Shown in pieces: positions 34,741 through 43,426 of a stretch of DNA of 43,496 bases. Origin of the DNA: Armatimonadota bacterium (GTDB lineage Bacteria > Bacteroidota > Ignavibacteria > OLB7); contig JADZEY010000082.1 of assembly GCA_020850315.1 (NCBI GenBank), positions 1 through 43,496 on the forward strand. The letters run 5' to 3'. Positions within the stretch are counted from its first letter, which is position 1. Each line of letters starts with the position of its first letter. The translations under genes were made by a program, and so were the position numbers. Under the pieces are notes generated by a model. The model did no database searches. It saw nothing but the letters and a program-made list of their open reading frames with translations, and was not told where the DNA came from.

Positions 34741-34794
34741 ACAACAAAAAAAACGGGCAGTGATGCGTTGTGCATCACCGCCCGTTTTGTTGTT
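34741..34794. terminator. Bidirectional terminator between polyprenyl synthase and OmpA-family gene
   Basis: AAAACGGGC plus GTGATGC (34750-34766, one interrupting base) pairs with GCATCAC plus GCCCGTTTT (34772-34788). Runs of A before and T after the stem serve both strands; outer ACAAC/GTTGT extends it. Confidence 0.85.
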
Positions 34795-34817
34795 CGGATT
34801 ACCGCAATCCCGTGAGA

Positions 34818-36788
34818 TTAGTCGTTCGGGATTACCTCAATCATCACGCCACGGTTGTACTGGCGGCCTTCCGGCATCGAGTTGTCGAAGCTGAGTTGCG
34901 ACTGCTCTTCACCGTAGCCCACAACTTCGTAGGTGACGGTTTTTCCAGTTTTTCCGGTTTCCCCTTTCAGCATATCCCGCACCTCGCCCGCACGCGATTT
35001 CGACAAGCGATAGTTCACGTCGGCGTTCCCAACTGCGTCGGTGTGGCCTATCACATAGACGGTGGAGCCGTCATCAATGCGTGGGGCAACCACGGTTTTC
35101 AGGAAGGTGTCGTACAGGCGCACTGGATCGTCGGATCCATACGGGAAGACAATCGTGAAGCGGCGTGCCGGCTTGCTCAGGCCATCTTTCCGCACCAACT
35201 CAAAGTCCTTGGTTTGGCGGATCACTTGGCCGTCGGTAGTGGTGGCAATCACTTCGGCGGTGTATTTCCCTTTTTTCAGATCCTTCATCATCTCGCGCGA
35301 GTCAATCCGCTGGTTTGCGTGGTCGAATGGGCCGTAGGTAAGTTCCTTCCCTTCGCCAGTGATTTTCACTTGCCAGCTTGCAATTTTTCCTTCCTCAACA
35401 TTCAGCACCAAGTCGTTTTCGATGGAGGAGGTCTCGATGGAGGTGATGCGAACCGGCTCGTTCTTGATTGGTGATGTCACCAAATCAACGCGGCGGTTTT
35501 CGGCATTGACCAGCGGGCGATCCTCGGCTGGCGTGCGTGCCGAACCGGATGGCACAGCTGGAAGTTCGCGATCCTCGACGCTGATGCGGCTTGCATCAAT
35601 GCCAACGGTGTTTACCAGATAGTCTTTGACTTTGTTTGCCATCGATGCGCCATCCTTGGCTCCGTAAGGCCCGGCTGCTCCGGATAGTTTCACGGTGGAC
35701 GATGGATCCGCTTTCATCCGTGTGCCGATGATGTTCATCACGTTGTGGTAGATGTTCATCTGGGCTGCGCGGCGTTTGGTGAGGTCAATCTTGCCAGCCT
35801 CGGTGGAATCCATCAGGTCGTTCTCATTGAATGTGGCGATATCGCTGCTGCTGATCTGCTCGTAGCGGCTTGGAATGTCGGCTGAAGTTGAGTCGAAGAA
35901 GACAGCGTTGATAACCGGGAAGAACTCCTCGAACTGGCGTTGGCGCAGATACCCACCCGCCGGGGTTGCCAGCGCAAGGTTGATGATCCCGCTCCCATCT
36001 TCCGTTGCCACTTCGTCCAGCGGTGGCATGATCCCCATCTTCAGGGCAATGCCGGCGCGGATGTTTGGCGTGCTCCAGATGTCATCGAACTTATCTTGAT
36101 CTGCCTCGATGATGGTGATGCCGCGTTGGTGAAGCATCCAGGAGCTTTCAATCCATGGAGCCAAGTACCAGCGGAGGTCGGCCATGCGGTCGTTCAACAC
36201 AAAGTCGTAGCTGAAGCCGCCGCCGAAGCCAACGGTAAGGGAGTTGATGTCGGTGATCTCTTGTGCGGTTGCCGAACTTGGCTGGCCAAACGGGTTCGGG
36301 TCGGTGAAGTCATACTCGCCGCTCATGTTGATGCCGAACAGCGGGCCGAACGTCATGTAGAAAGGAGATTTGCTGACCAAGTTCAGCCGAAGCATCGGCT
36401 CGATAGTAACGTAGCTGCTGCGAGTGTCGAATGTTTTGTCGTAGCCGAATGTGGGGTCGGTGACTTTTGTGTTGCGGACATCGAAGCTGGCACGCAGCTG
36501 CGCACCCCACCAATTCTTGGAATTGTACTCGGCCATCAAGCCAATGTACGGGCCGATCCCCGTTCCATCGTTGGCCACAAAGGGGGCAAAGTTGCTGGTG
36601 GTTCCGTCCGGCTGTAGGTTCTGGTAGCCAAACGCGCCGAAGTTGTAGTTCAACCCAGCGTTCAGCCCGATACGCCACGGGGCTTCAATCTGTGTGCGGC
36701 TTTGCGCCTGTGCTGATACTGCCAAAGCTAACACGCCAACCACAGCCAGCGAAAGCTGTGCGAAGTGGTGTGCAAGGTTCCGTTTCAT
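34818..36788 (-). CDS. OmpA-family outer-membrane protein with two OmpA-like domains
   Basis: 656 residues from MKRNLAHHF at 36788, preceded by AGGAG; a signal peptide (SLAVVGVLALAVSAQAQ) is cleaved near 29. Residues about 30-280 look like a beta-barrel or porin-like domain (GLNAGLNYNFGAFGY..., alternating Trp/Tyr). An OmpA-like, peptidoglycan-binding domain appears twice: a degenerate one at about 300-450 (INAVFFDSTSADIPSRY ..., NAENRRVDLV) and a canonical C-terminal one (VYVIGHTDAVGNADVNYRLSKSRAGEV). Between them is a beta-sandwich region (SWQVKITGEGKEL...). It probably anchors the outer membrane to the wall. The 3' end faces the symmetric terminator. Confidence 0.88.
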   Translation of the reverse strand: MKRNLAHHFAQLSLAVVGVLALAVSAQAQSRTQIEAPWRIGLNAGLNYNFGAFGYQNLQPDGTTSNFAPFVANDGTGIGPYIGLMAEYNSKNWWGAQLRASFDVRNTKVTDPTFGYDKTFDTRSSYVTIEPMLRLNLVSKSPFYMTFGPLFGINMSGEYDFTDPNPFGQPSSATAQEITDINSLTVGFGGGFSYDFVLNDRMADLRWYLAPWIESSWMLHQRGITIIEADQDKFDDIWSTPNIRAGIALKMGIMPPLDEVATEDGSGIINLALATPAGGYLRQRQFEEFFPVINAVFFDSTSADIPSRYEQISSSDIATFNENDLMDSTEAGKIDLTKRRAAQMNIYHNVMNIIGTRMKADPSSTVKLSGAAGPYGAKDGASMANKVKDYLVNTVGIDASRISVEDRELPAVPSGSARTPAEDRPLVNAENRRVDLVTSPIKNEPVRITSIETSSIENDLVLNVEEGKIASWQVKITGEGKELTYGPFDHANQRIDSREMMKDLKKGKYTAEVIATTTDGQVIRQTKDFELVRKDGLSKPARRFTIVFPYGSDDPVRLYDTFLKTVVAPRIDDGSTVYVIGHTDAVGNADVNYRLSKSRAGEVRDMLKGETGKTGKTVTYEVVGYGEEQSQLSFDNSMPEGRQYNRGVMIEVIPND

Positions 36789-37091
36789 GGTCAACAGACT
36801 CCTGTAATGTGTATGAGTTTTTGAGAAGATCATCAAGATTCTGGTTCGTTCAAGAGAGTAGGATATAACGCCCGGCGCGAAGCAATCGCGATGCCACTGT
36901 AACCAGTGCCCATTCGGATGCCTTCGGCTTCACATTGAACCGCCAGCACCACCGAAACGGCGCAAAGCGGAGAAATGTTGGCGCGAACATCGGGGAGAAA
37001 TATCAAATGGCGGGTTCAGAATTGTAAGAAGGGGGGGGAGGAAGGGATTTCCAAACAGCCAAACTGGCAGAAATGGAAAGACCAAACTCCA
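36789..37091 (-). promoter_or_regulatory. Intergenic region upstream of the OmpA-family gene
   Basis: No gene seen. On the minus strand it carries the ribosome site CAGGAGTCTG of the OmpA-family gene. A TACTCTCTTG-like box around 36855-36870 could be its promoter. A run of nine Gs and purines (37031-37050) lies near the desulfurase end. Confidence 0.4.
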
Positions 37092-38270
37092 CTACCGTTC
37101 ACTGCTTCTGCTACGCTGGCGTTGGATCACCGCAAGCAATGCGTCGGCAGCAATGGCAATGTCCTGCTGTGTGGTGAATCGCCCAAACGAAAAGCGAACC
37201 GCACCACGTGCTTGCGCCGCCGGAAGCCCCAATGCCAACAGCACATGGCTGGGCTGCTGACTGCCAGAAGTACAGGCGGATCCGTTGGAGACGGCCACCC
37301 CCGCCAAGTCCATTCCCACAATCAACCCTTCTCCATCCAATCGCTCGGCATCGGCAAAGGTGATGTTCAGGATGTTCGGCAACGCCCCTTCGTGGGGGGT
37401 GATGATCCGAAGCTCCGGGATCGCCTGCAACAACTGCCGAAGCTGGTTGTTCAGCTGCGTAAACATCTCCCGTGATTGCTCCATCCGTTCGGCACACAAC
37501 TGCGCTGCCATTGCAAACCCCGCCGCTAACTCGGGCGATTCGGTTCCACCACGCCGGTTCCGTTCCTGCGCGCCGCCGTGGATCAGCGGCTCAAGCTCAA
37601 GCTCCTTGCTGACAAACAACGCCCCAATCCCTTTTGGGCCGTGGATTTTGTGGGCCGATAGCGTTGCCATATCCACCCCAAGCTCCCGCACATTGAACGG
37701 CAGTTTGCCAAAGGTCTGCACGGCATCGGTGTGGAAAATTCCGCCGGCTTGGTGGGCGGTTGCTGCAAGCTGGGAGATTGGGTTGATGGTTCCTGTCTCG
37801 TTGTTTGCGTGCATCACCGAGACAAGCGGCTTTCCTGAGATTGCCGTATCAGCCAAGCATTTCTGAAGTTCCTTCGGCGCAACTCGCCCTTCGTGATCCA
37901 CCTCCATCATGTTCAGGGAAGCCCCCATCACCTCCAAAAATTCGGCAGGGTGAAGCACTGCGTGATGCTCGGCGCGGGGGATCAGCAGCGTTGGCCAATC
38001 GCCGGTGGATAGCTTCTGTTGCAGCGCAACGCCTTTCAATGCAAGATTGTTTGCCTCGGTTCCGCCGCTGGTGAAAATTATCTCCTTCGGTTCGGCTCCA
38101 ATACTTGCTGCAATCTGCTGGCGCGATTCCTCCAGAATGACCCGCGCCAGTTGCCCGCCACGGTGCACCGAACTTGCGTTGGCCTGGGTTTGGGCGCGCA
38201 CCTGCTCCATCCGTTGGAGTACTTCCGGAGCAATCGGCGTGGTTGCGCTGTTATCAAGATATGCTGGCAT
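37092..38270 (-). CDS. Cysteine desulfurase (NifS/IscS-like)
   Basis: 392 residues, family length. The enzyme takes sulfur from cysteine via a persulfide and feeds iron-sulfur cluster or thiolated-RNA synthesis. YLDNSATTP starts the fold; PLP binding Lys208 lies in LSAHKIHGPKG; the persulfide Cys333 sits in NGSACTSGSQQPSHVL, with the longer loop typical of IscS/NifS rather than SufS. No scaffold (iscU, sufU) adjoins, so which sulfur branch it serves is unclear. It is the last of a five-gene minus-strand series beginning at 40887, and IspG elsewhere in the window is a cluster-containing client. Confidence 0.93.
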   Translation of the reverse strand: MPAYLDNSATTPIAPEVLQRMEQVRAQTQANASSVHRGGQLARVILEESRQQIAASIGAEPKEIIFTSGGTEANNLALKGVALQQKLSTGDWPTLLIPRAEHHAVLHPAEFLEVMGASLNMMEVDHEGRVAPKELQKCLADTAISGKPLVSVMHANNETGTINPISQLAATAHQAGGIFHTDAVQTFGKLPFNVRELGVDMATLSAHKIHGPKGIGALFVSKELELEPLIHGGAQERNRRGGTESPELAAGFAMAAQLCAERMEQSREMFTQLNNQLRQLLQAIPELRIITPHEGALPNILNITFADAERLDGEGLIVGMDLAGVAVSNGSACTSGSQQPSHVLLALGLPAAQARGAVRFSFGRFTTQQDIAIAADALLAVIQRQRSRSSER

Positions 38271-38324
38271 GGCAGGGTTCAGGAACTATGTTTTTTAGGC
38301 GCGGAGGGGAAGCGGTGCGGCGCA

Positions 38325-39161
38325 TCACCGCAGTGCTGACTCGATTGCGGTACGGCCATCAGTTTTGTCGTCGCGGTATTTCAGGATGATTGGAGTGGAT
38401 AGACTTAAGCCTTGCTCCTGGGCCCACGGGTCGCGGATTGGGCGGCTGCCGCCGATCACTACCGCGCCTTCGGGAATTTCCAGGGTTCCGGTTTCGGCTG
38501 AAGAAAGTATCCGCTGGTTTGGCACGTCGTACACCCGCGACGAAGCCGTTAGCACCACCCCAGCCGCAAGCACCGCACGGCGGCGAACAATGGTTCCTTC
38601 GTACACGCCACAGTTCCCGCCAACCAGCACATCATCTTCGATAATCACCGGGTTGGCTCCCACGGGTTCTAACACGCCACCAATCTGCGCGGCCGCGCTA
38701 AGATGAACCCGCCGCCCAATCTGGGCGCAGGTTCCCACCAGTGCGTGCGAGTCCACCATGCTCCCTTCGTCCACGTAGGCGCCGATATTGATGTACATCG
38801 GCGGCATACAGATCACCCCCGGGGCCAGATACGCGCCGTCGCGGATTGCCGAACCCCCGGGAACCAGCCGCACATTGTTCTGGAGTTCAAGGCTTCGCAT
38901 CGGCAAGTTTTCTTTGTCGAAAAAACTGAAACCGCCAGTGGAGGCATCGGCTAACTGGCCAGCGCGGAAGCCGAGCAAAATCCCCCGTTTCACCCAAGCG
39001 TTCACCTGCCATCCGCCATTTCCATCCGGCTGGGCCGAGCGAACTTGACCGCTGTTGAGCAGTGCTTTCAGCTCAGAAAAAAGGGCGTTGGCTTCTTGGA
39101 GAGGAAGTTCGGAAATCGGCAATGCAAACAGTTCATCAATGCGTGTTTGAAGGTGGCTCAT
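38325..39161 (-). CDS. dapD: Tetrahydrodipicolinate N-succinyltransferase DapD
   Basis: 278 residues, near the 274 of E. coli DapD. It succinylates tetrahydrodipicolinate in the diaminopimelate/lysine pathway, giving the peptidoglycan cross-linking amino acid. The N-terminal helical part (LQTRIDELF...) leads to VNAWVKRGILLGFR. The left-handed beta-helix of hexapeptide repeats follows (IRDGAYLAPGVICMPPMYINIGAYVDEGSMVDSH, VGTCAQIGRRVHLSAAAQIGGV). The C-terminal part with VYDVPNQRIL and the last strand are complete. No other dap gene adjoins. The gap to the desulfurase gene is 54 bases, allowing co-transcription. Confidence 0.95.
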   Translation of the reverse strand: MSHLQTRIDELFALPISELPLQEANALFSELKALLNSGQVRSAQPDGNGGWQVNAWVKRGILLGFRAGQLADASTGGFSFFDKENLPMRSLELQNNVRLVPGGSAIRDGAYLAPGVICMPPMYINIGAYVDEGSMVDSHALVGTCAQIGRRVHLSAAAQIGGVLEPVGANPVIIEDDVLVGGNCGVYEGTIVRRRAVLAAGVVLTASSRVYDVPNQRILSSAETGTLEIPEGAVVIGGSRPIRDPWAQEQGLSLSTPIILKYRDDKTDGRTAIESALR

Positions 39162-39229
39162 GGTTAATGGTTGTTGGAAATTGGGTTGATAAAGAGGGAG
39201 AGTACGGGGCGGCGCTGTGGATTGTAGAG

Positions 39230-40213
39230 CTACCAGCTTCCCCCTGTTTTTGCCAGAAGTGCCGCGCCGATAATCCCAGCATTATTCTGGAATCGGGCGG
39301 GGCGTAGCTGGACATCGCGGCTGATGGATTGCATCAGGCGGGCGCGTAGGCTGCGTCGTGCGGGTTCCAGAAGGTAGCGTTCGGCTTGGGCGATTCCCCC
39401 GCCAATAATCACCAGATGGAGGTCTAGAAGGTTCATTGCCGAAGCAAGCCCTGCGCCAAGAATTTCCCCCATTTCTTGCAAGAACTCTGCAGCAAACGGA
39501 TCGCCAGCTTCGGCAGCGTCGTTGATCAGTTTTGGCTCCAATTCCTTTCCATCGGCCAGCATTGTGTGCAGCAGCGATTCGGGGAAGCGGGAGAGTTGGG
39601 ATGCGGCAAGCGCGGTCATGTAGCGTTGCCCCAGATAGGCTTCCACACAGCCGCGTGCGCCGCAGTTGCAGAGTTGCCCGTTCATCGCAACCGATAGGTG
39701 GCCAATCTCCCCCGCGCCGCCGGTGGCTCCGCGCCAGATTGCTCCGTTGCTGATAATGCACCCCCCCACACCGGTTCCCAGTGTGATGAAAAGGAAATCA
39801 CGGTCGGTTGCGCCGGGGGCTTGTGCTTCGGCAAGTGCTGCAACGTTCGCATCGTTCTCGACGGCTATCGGAAGCGGTTGCTTCAGCAACGGGCGCAGCC
39901 GCTTGGCCACGGGAACAACCTCCCACCCTGGGAAGTTTGGCGGGTAAGAAATTTCCCCCCGTTGATTGATAACCCCCGGAACCCCCAGCCCCACACCCGC
40001 AACCGGTTCATGCTGTTCGTCCAGCAGTCTGTTGATTCCTTCAGCAATCCGTGCCAGCACTGCATCAACGCCAAGCTGGGCGTTGGTGGGGAGCGCGAAT
40101 TGGTGCCGGATCTGGCAATCGGGGGAAACAAGGCCAAACTTCAGAGTGGTTCCGCCAACATCCACCCCAATCGCTGGTTGGCCCAACGGTGTGCTGTTGT
40201 TGTGCAAGCTCAT
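39230..40213 (-). CDS. ROK-family sugar kinase (glucokinase-like)
   Basis: 327 residues. The N-terminal phosphate loop IGVDVGGTTLKFGLV, substrate-binding EIGHLSV, and the ROK zinc motif CNCGARGCVEAYLG are all present. ROK kinases phosphorylate glucose, N-acetylmannosamine or similar sugars; without specificity residues that I can read safely, glucokinase is the default guess. A repressor is excluded because there is no N-terminal winged HTH. Its start overlaps the stop of the FtsB-like gene by four bases (40210-40213), so the two are translationally coupled. Confidence 0.88.
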   Translation of the reverse strand: MSLHNNSTPLGQPAIGVDVGGTTLKFGLVSPDCQIRHQFALPTNAQLGVDAVLARIAEGINRLLDEQHEPVAGVGLGVPGVINQRGEISYPPNFPGWEVVPVAKRLRPLLKQPLPIAVENDANVAALAEAQAPGATDRDFLFITLGTGVGGCIISNGAIWRGATGGAGEIGHLSVAMNGQLCNCGARGCVEAYLGQRYMTALAASQLSRFPESLLHTMLADGKELEPKLINDAAEAGDPFAAEFLQEMGEILGAGLASAMNLLDLHLVIIGGGIAQAERYLLEPARRSLRARLMQSISRDVQLRPARFQNNAGIIGAALLAKTGGSW

Positions 40214-40521
40214 TCGGGGACGCGGTAGATGATTTCACCGCTGCGGACCATTCCGTAGCGTTCGCGGGCAAGCCGCTCGATGGTGGAGGTGTCGGCGGTG
40301 TATCGGCTGATCTCGCGCCGCAGGGAATCGGACTTGGCTCGCTCGGTGTTCAGCTGGCCGCGTGTTTCGGCAGCTTGCGATTCCAACTGAATGCGGCGAA
40401 GCACCCCACGGCTACCAAAGGTGGCAATGGCCAGCACCGGCAGCGCGACCACCAGCACCAGCAAGGTGCGGCGGCGCATCGTCAGCGGCGTTGGGCGGAA
40501 ACGGCGGCGGAAAAGTCTCAT
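40210..40521 (-). CDS. FtsB/DivIC-family septum formation protein
   Basis: 103 residues. A basic cytoplasmic start (RLFRRRFRPT), one membrane helix (LLVLVVALPVLAIATFG, about 20-37), a coiled coil (RIQLESQAAETRGQLNTERAKS) and the family's end motif ERLARERYGMVRSGEIIYRVPE are the exact layout of FtsB/DivIC. The protein joins FtsL and FtsQ/DivIB in the divisome. The final ARERYGMVRSGE is highly diagnostic. It overlaps the ROK kinase gene by four bases and follows the acidic protein gene by nine. Confidence 0.88.
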   Translation of the reverse strand: MRLFRRRFRPTPLTMRRRTLLVLVVALPVLAIATFGSRGVLRRIQLESQAAETRGQLNTERAKSDSLRREISRYTADTSTIERLARERYGMVRSGEIIYRVPE

Positions 40522-40530
40522 CGGAAAAAA

Positions 40531-40887
40531 TTATGGCATTGGTTCGCGGTCGTACTCCCCTCGCTCGATTGGCCCGTCGTCGAACTCCCCAATGTTGTTC
40601 ATCCGCTCGAACATCTCATCAATCTCCTGCTCGGCGGGGTCTTCTTCCTGTGGTAGATCCCAGATTGATCGGACTCCAAACGGGTCATCCACCGTCGGCT
40701 CAAGATGCCCTTCCTCGGCAAGCATGGTGATGGTGTAGCGGCGGTCGTCGCCGAACGTCACGTAGTAATCGTGGCCGGCATCCAGATGCTCGGCCAACTC
40801 CATTGTGGAAAGGTGATCCTCTTGTTCGGTGACAAGGTGCGTGATCGTCCCCTGGTCATCGGTGAGGATTCGTACAATCTCCGGCAT
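40531..40887 (-). CDS. Acidic protein of unknown function
   Basis: 118 residues, strongly acidic (many Asp and Glu), no signal peptide or membrane segment. The first part (IVRILTDDQGTITHLVTEQE...) might be a small beta domain; the C-terminal half is probably disordered and ends EYDREPMP. No family recognised. It is the first gene of the minus-strand run leading into ftsB-like, ROK kinase, dapD and desulfurase genes and is separated from the first by nine bases, so co-expression with cell-division and wall genes is likely. Confidence 0.7.
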   Translation of the reverse strand: MPEIVRILTDDQGTITHLVTEQEDHLSTMELAEHLDAGHDYYVTFGDDRRYTITMLAEEGHLEPTVDDPFGVRSIWDLPQEEDPAEQEIDEMFERMNNIGEFDDGPIERGEYDREPMP

Positions 40888-41028
40888 AGCACTCGGCTCC
40901 TACGTCGCAGGGACGTAATTTTGTGGAGAAAAAATTAGGCTACGGGGCTGTTCGTCATGGCCAGCAACGGATTGCCAACATGCAAGAAGAGAGTTCTGCT
41001 CGGATTGCTGATTAGCAGCTCAGAGTGC

Positions 41029-41086
41029 ATGAAGTGAGCAAGGGGAAATGGCCAATGCCAAACCAATATCTATCCTGCACTCTGAG
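41029..41086. promoter_or_regulatory. Perfect 11-bp inverted repeat between divergent genes, possible operator
   Basis: CTCAGAGTGCA (41029-41039) and TGCACTCTGAG (41076-41086) are perfect complements with a 36-base spacer, in the gap between the divergent acidic-protein and heavy-metal lipoprotein genes. The second arm is 64 bases before the lipoprotein start. A looping repressor or a stem-loop in the mRNA are both possible. No T-run follows. Confidence 0.55.
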
Positions 41087-41149
41087 TTGCAAACCAACAT
41101 GATGACGAACGCCAACTCAACTTACTCAATCATCAGGAGAAAACACACC

Positions 41150-41581
41150 GTGAAGAACAGTTTGATTGCAGGGCTGATTGCCCTAACCGTGGCTTTTGCA
41201 GCTTGTGCCAAAGAAGAAAAAGCCGCCGAAACCACCAAGCCAGAAGCCGCGCCAGTTGCCGAGAAAAAAGTTGAAGCAACGCCAGCAATGGATCTGAACA
41301 GCCCAAACGTCGTGAAAATTGCACTGCCAACCATGCAATGCGAATCGTGCGCCAAAACAATCAAGGGGGCGGTGAAAGGGGTGAGCGGTTATGAAGATGC
41401 CACCGTTGACGTTGACAACAAAGTTGCATTCATCCGCGTGGCAAACAACACGCCGGAAATGAAAATGGAGTTGGAGAAAGCGATTGCCAAATCGGGCTAC
41501 AGCACCGAGAACGTGCAGCGCGACCAAGCCGCCTACGATGGCTTGGATGAATGCTGCAAAGAAGATGGAATGAAGAAGTAA
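41150..41581 (+). CDS. Lipoprotein with heavy-metal-associated (MerP/CopZ-like) domain
   Basis: 143 residues from the GTG at 41150, which follows CAGGAG; the lipobox VAFAAC supports this start over the upstream frame from 41048. A Lys/Glu/Ala/Pro linker (20-50) leads to a heavy-metal-associated domain with MQCESCAKTI, the CxxC that binds Cu+, Hg2+ or Zn2+. The C-terminus adds a CC pair (LDECCKEDGMKK) that may also bind metal. The protein would hold metal in the periplasm on a tether, perhaps scavenging or delivering it. The partner transporter is not visible nearby. A hairpin terminator follows. Confidence 0.88.
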   Translation: MKNSLIAGLIALTVAFAACAKEEKAAETTKPEAAPVAEKKVEATPAMDLNSPNVVKIALPTMQCESCAKTIKGAVKGVSGYEDATVDVDNKVAFIRVANNTPEMKMELEKAIAKSGYSTENVQRDQAAYDGLDECCKEDGMKK

Positions 41582-41607
41582 TCGTTTTGGGCTACTGCCG
41601 AAGCACT

Positions 41608-41649
41608 CACACAAGGGAGCATCGTTCAATCGAGGCTCCCTTGTGTGTT
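41608..41649 (+). terminator. Hairpin, probable terminator of the lipoprotein gene
   Basis: CACACAAGGGAGC (41608-41620) pairs perfectly with GCTCCCTTGTGTG (41635-41647). Only TTC follows, so the T-run is poor; the T-rich 3' arm may compensate. Confidence 0.6.
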
Positions 41650-41770
41650 CTACGCGCAAAATTTGCCGAAGCCTTCCCCTTGAACGCACGCTGTGGCAGG
41701 AGGCGAGACCGTTCCCACCATACGTCTCTGCGCCCACAGCACAACGAACAATCAAGCACAGCAAACCAGC

Positions 41771-43135
41771 ATGGATATTATCCGCATCGAACGCCCAACT
41801 TCCCCGCTACGTGGCCAGGTTCATGCGCCGGCTGATAAATCTATCACCCACCGCGCCTTGCTGTTTGGCGCGCTGAATCGCCGTGCAACCCACATCCTGA
41901 ACCCTTCCGTATCTGCCGATTGCTTGGCCACTGCAAACCTGCTGCAAACATTGGGCTATCGTTTGGTCGCCAGCCAGAACCAGGTTACTCTGTTTCCCCC
42001 CGAAGCTCCATTATCCCGCAATTCCGAGCCGCTTTGGATTGATTGCCACAACAGCGGAACAACCGCGCGAATGTCCATGGGGTTGCTTGCCGCAACCGCT
42101 GGAACGTTTCAATTAACGGGGGATGATTCGCTGCGGAAACGCCCGATGGAGCGGGCCGCTGCGCCGCTTCGTCTGCTTGGTGCATCGGTGGAGGTTGCAA
42201 ACGGAACAATGCCGATCACCATTCATGGAAAGGAAGGGCTGGCGGGTTATCAGGGCGATCCGATTCCTGTGGCTTCGGCGCAAGTCTGGACTGCGTTGGC
42301 GTTGGCTGGATTGCGTTCGCGGGATGGAGTAATCCTTCGCCAAACCACCCCCATGCGGGATCACTCTGCACGGATGATGGAGCATCTGGGGATGCCGCTA
42401 TCAACCGCCAATAGCCTATCAACAATTCATCCTGCAAGGTTGGATGCTGAAGTCGTCATCTCCATTCCGGGCGACCTTAGCGGGGCGGCATTTCTGGTGG
42501 CTGGAGCGGTGTTGGTCCCTGGCTCGCATCTGGTGATTACTGATGTTGGATTGAACCCCACCCGCATCGCCTTCTTGCAGGCATTGCGGGGGATGGGAGC
42601 CCAAGTGCAATGGGAAGTTGAACGTGAGATAAACAACGAGCCGCGTGGCTGCATCACCGCCGAGTATTCCCCCGATCTGCGCGGCATTGAGTTGGACCCA
42701 GCCAACCGGAAAACCCAGCCCGCCCCCTCCGTCGCCCAGATGATGGATGAGCTTCCGTTGCTTGCATTGGTTGCGGCCCGTGCCGAAGGATCAACGGTGA
42801 TCCGTGGTGCGGGGGAGCTTCGTGTGAAGGAATCGGACAGAATTCGCCAAACAGCGGCGGTGCTTCGTGCGCTGGGGGGGGAAGTGAAAGAATTGGAAGA
42901 TGGTTTCAGCATCACTGGAGTTCAGGAACTGCACGGTGATTGCCGGATTGATCACGCTGGCGACCACCGAATCTGCATGATGGCTGCCATAGCCGGATTA
43001 GTGACCAAACAACCAGTTGAAATCCCCAACCCCTCGGTCGCGGAAGTGTCGTTCCCGAAATTTTGGAAGGCGTTATTGGGCGGAAGAGATCAGAAGAGAG
43101 CGGAGGGAGGAGGTATAGCTCTGGTGAAAGGGTGA
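41771..43135 (+). CDS. aroA: 3-phosphoshikimate 1-carboxyvinyltransferase (EPSP synthase)
   Basis: 454 residues from the ATG at 41771. It makes 5-enolpyruvylshikimate-3-phosphate from shikimate-3-phosphate and phosphoenolpyruvate, the sixth step to chorismate. LRGQVHAPADKSITHRALLFGAL is the N-terminal substrate site; NSGTTARMSMGLLAA contains the phosphoenolpyruvate-binding region; and DHSARMMEHLG, RVKESDRI (ELRVKESDRIRQT) and the final DHRICMMAAIAGL are the remaining signatures. The longer upstream frame (from 41693) is not supported. GC content is typical of the core. No other shikimate gene adjoins. Confidence 0.95.
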   Translation: MDIIRIERPTSPLRGQVHAPADKSITHRALLFGALNRRATHILNPSVSADCLATANLLQTLGYRLVASQNQVTLFPPEAPLSRNSEPLWIDCHNSGTTARMSMGLLAATAGTFQLTGDDSLRKRPMERAAAPLRLLGASVEVANGTMPITIHGKEGLAGYQGDPIPVASAQVWTALALAGLRSRDGVILRQTTPMRDHSARMMEHLGMPLSTANSLSTIHPARLDAEVVISIPGDLSGAAFLVAGAVLVPGSHLVITDVGLNPTRIAFLQALRGMGAQVQWEVEREINNEPRGCITAEYSPDLRGIELDPANRKTQPAPSVAQMMDELPLLALVAARAEGSTVIRGAGELRVKESDRIRQTAAVLRALGGEVKELEDGFSITGVQELHGDCRIDHAGDHRICMMAAIAGLVTKQPVEIPNPSVAEVSFPKFWKALLGGRDQKRAEGGGIALVKG

Positions 43136-43168
43136 AGTGTTCACTGACCAAATACTGCGTAAGGTCAG

Positions 43169-43375
43169 TTAGTCGCTCACAATAAATACACAGTTGGAAG
43201 GCGGAATGTGTGCTTCTGACTTCCAATGCCCTACACAGAGATATGAGCCTGAAGGTAATGCCGCTATTTCCAAGCGAACAGTATGGGTACCTCGCTCATA
43301 CTGTTGTGCGGGTTGAGTTTTTACAATTTCACCATGTGAGTTATAGATCATTAGCAATAATTCCATTGGTTTATA
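43169..43375 (-). pseudogene. C-terminal remnant of a T9SS cargo gene, 5' side interrupted
   Basis: The last ~66 residues (PMELLLMIYNSHGEIVKTQ... ending NCVFIVSD) match the type A C-terminal sorting domain of T9SS cargo: LLMIYN.HGEIV, PAQQYERGTHTVRL, LPSGSYLCVGHW. The homology stops at about 43375. Upstream the frame runs into a TAG at about 43439-43441 and no cargo-like sequence is visible. At the same place a new coding start begins on the plus strand (43427), so an insertion has probably separated this domain from the rest of its gene. An ATG at 43366 exists but no signal peptide, so the fragment would not be exported. Confidence 0.6.
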
Positions 43376-43426
43376 CTCGAGTGCTTTCAGATTGCGAAAA
43401 CAGGAAAAAAGTAGGATATTGGGTTT

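Noticed and set aside
34770-35474. 234-codon plus-strand open frame
   Set aside because: Antisense to the OmpA-like domain, which has clear motifs on the minus strand.
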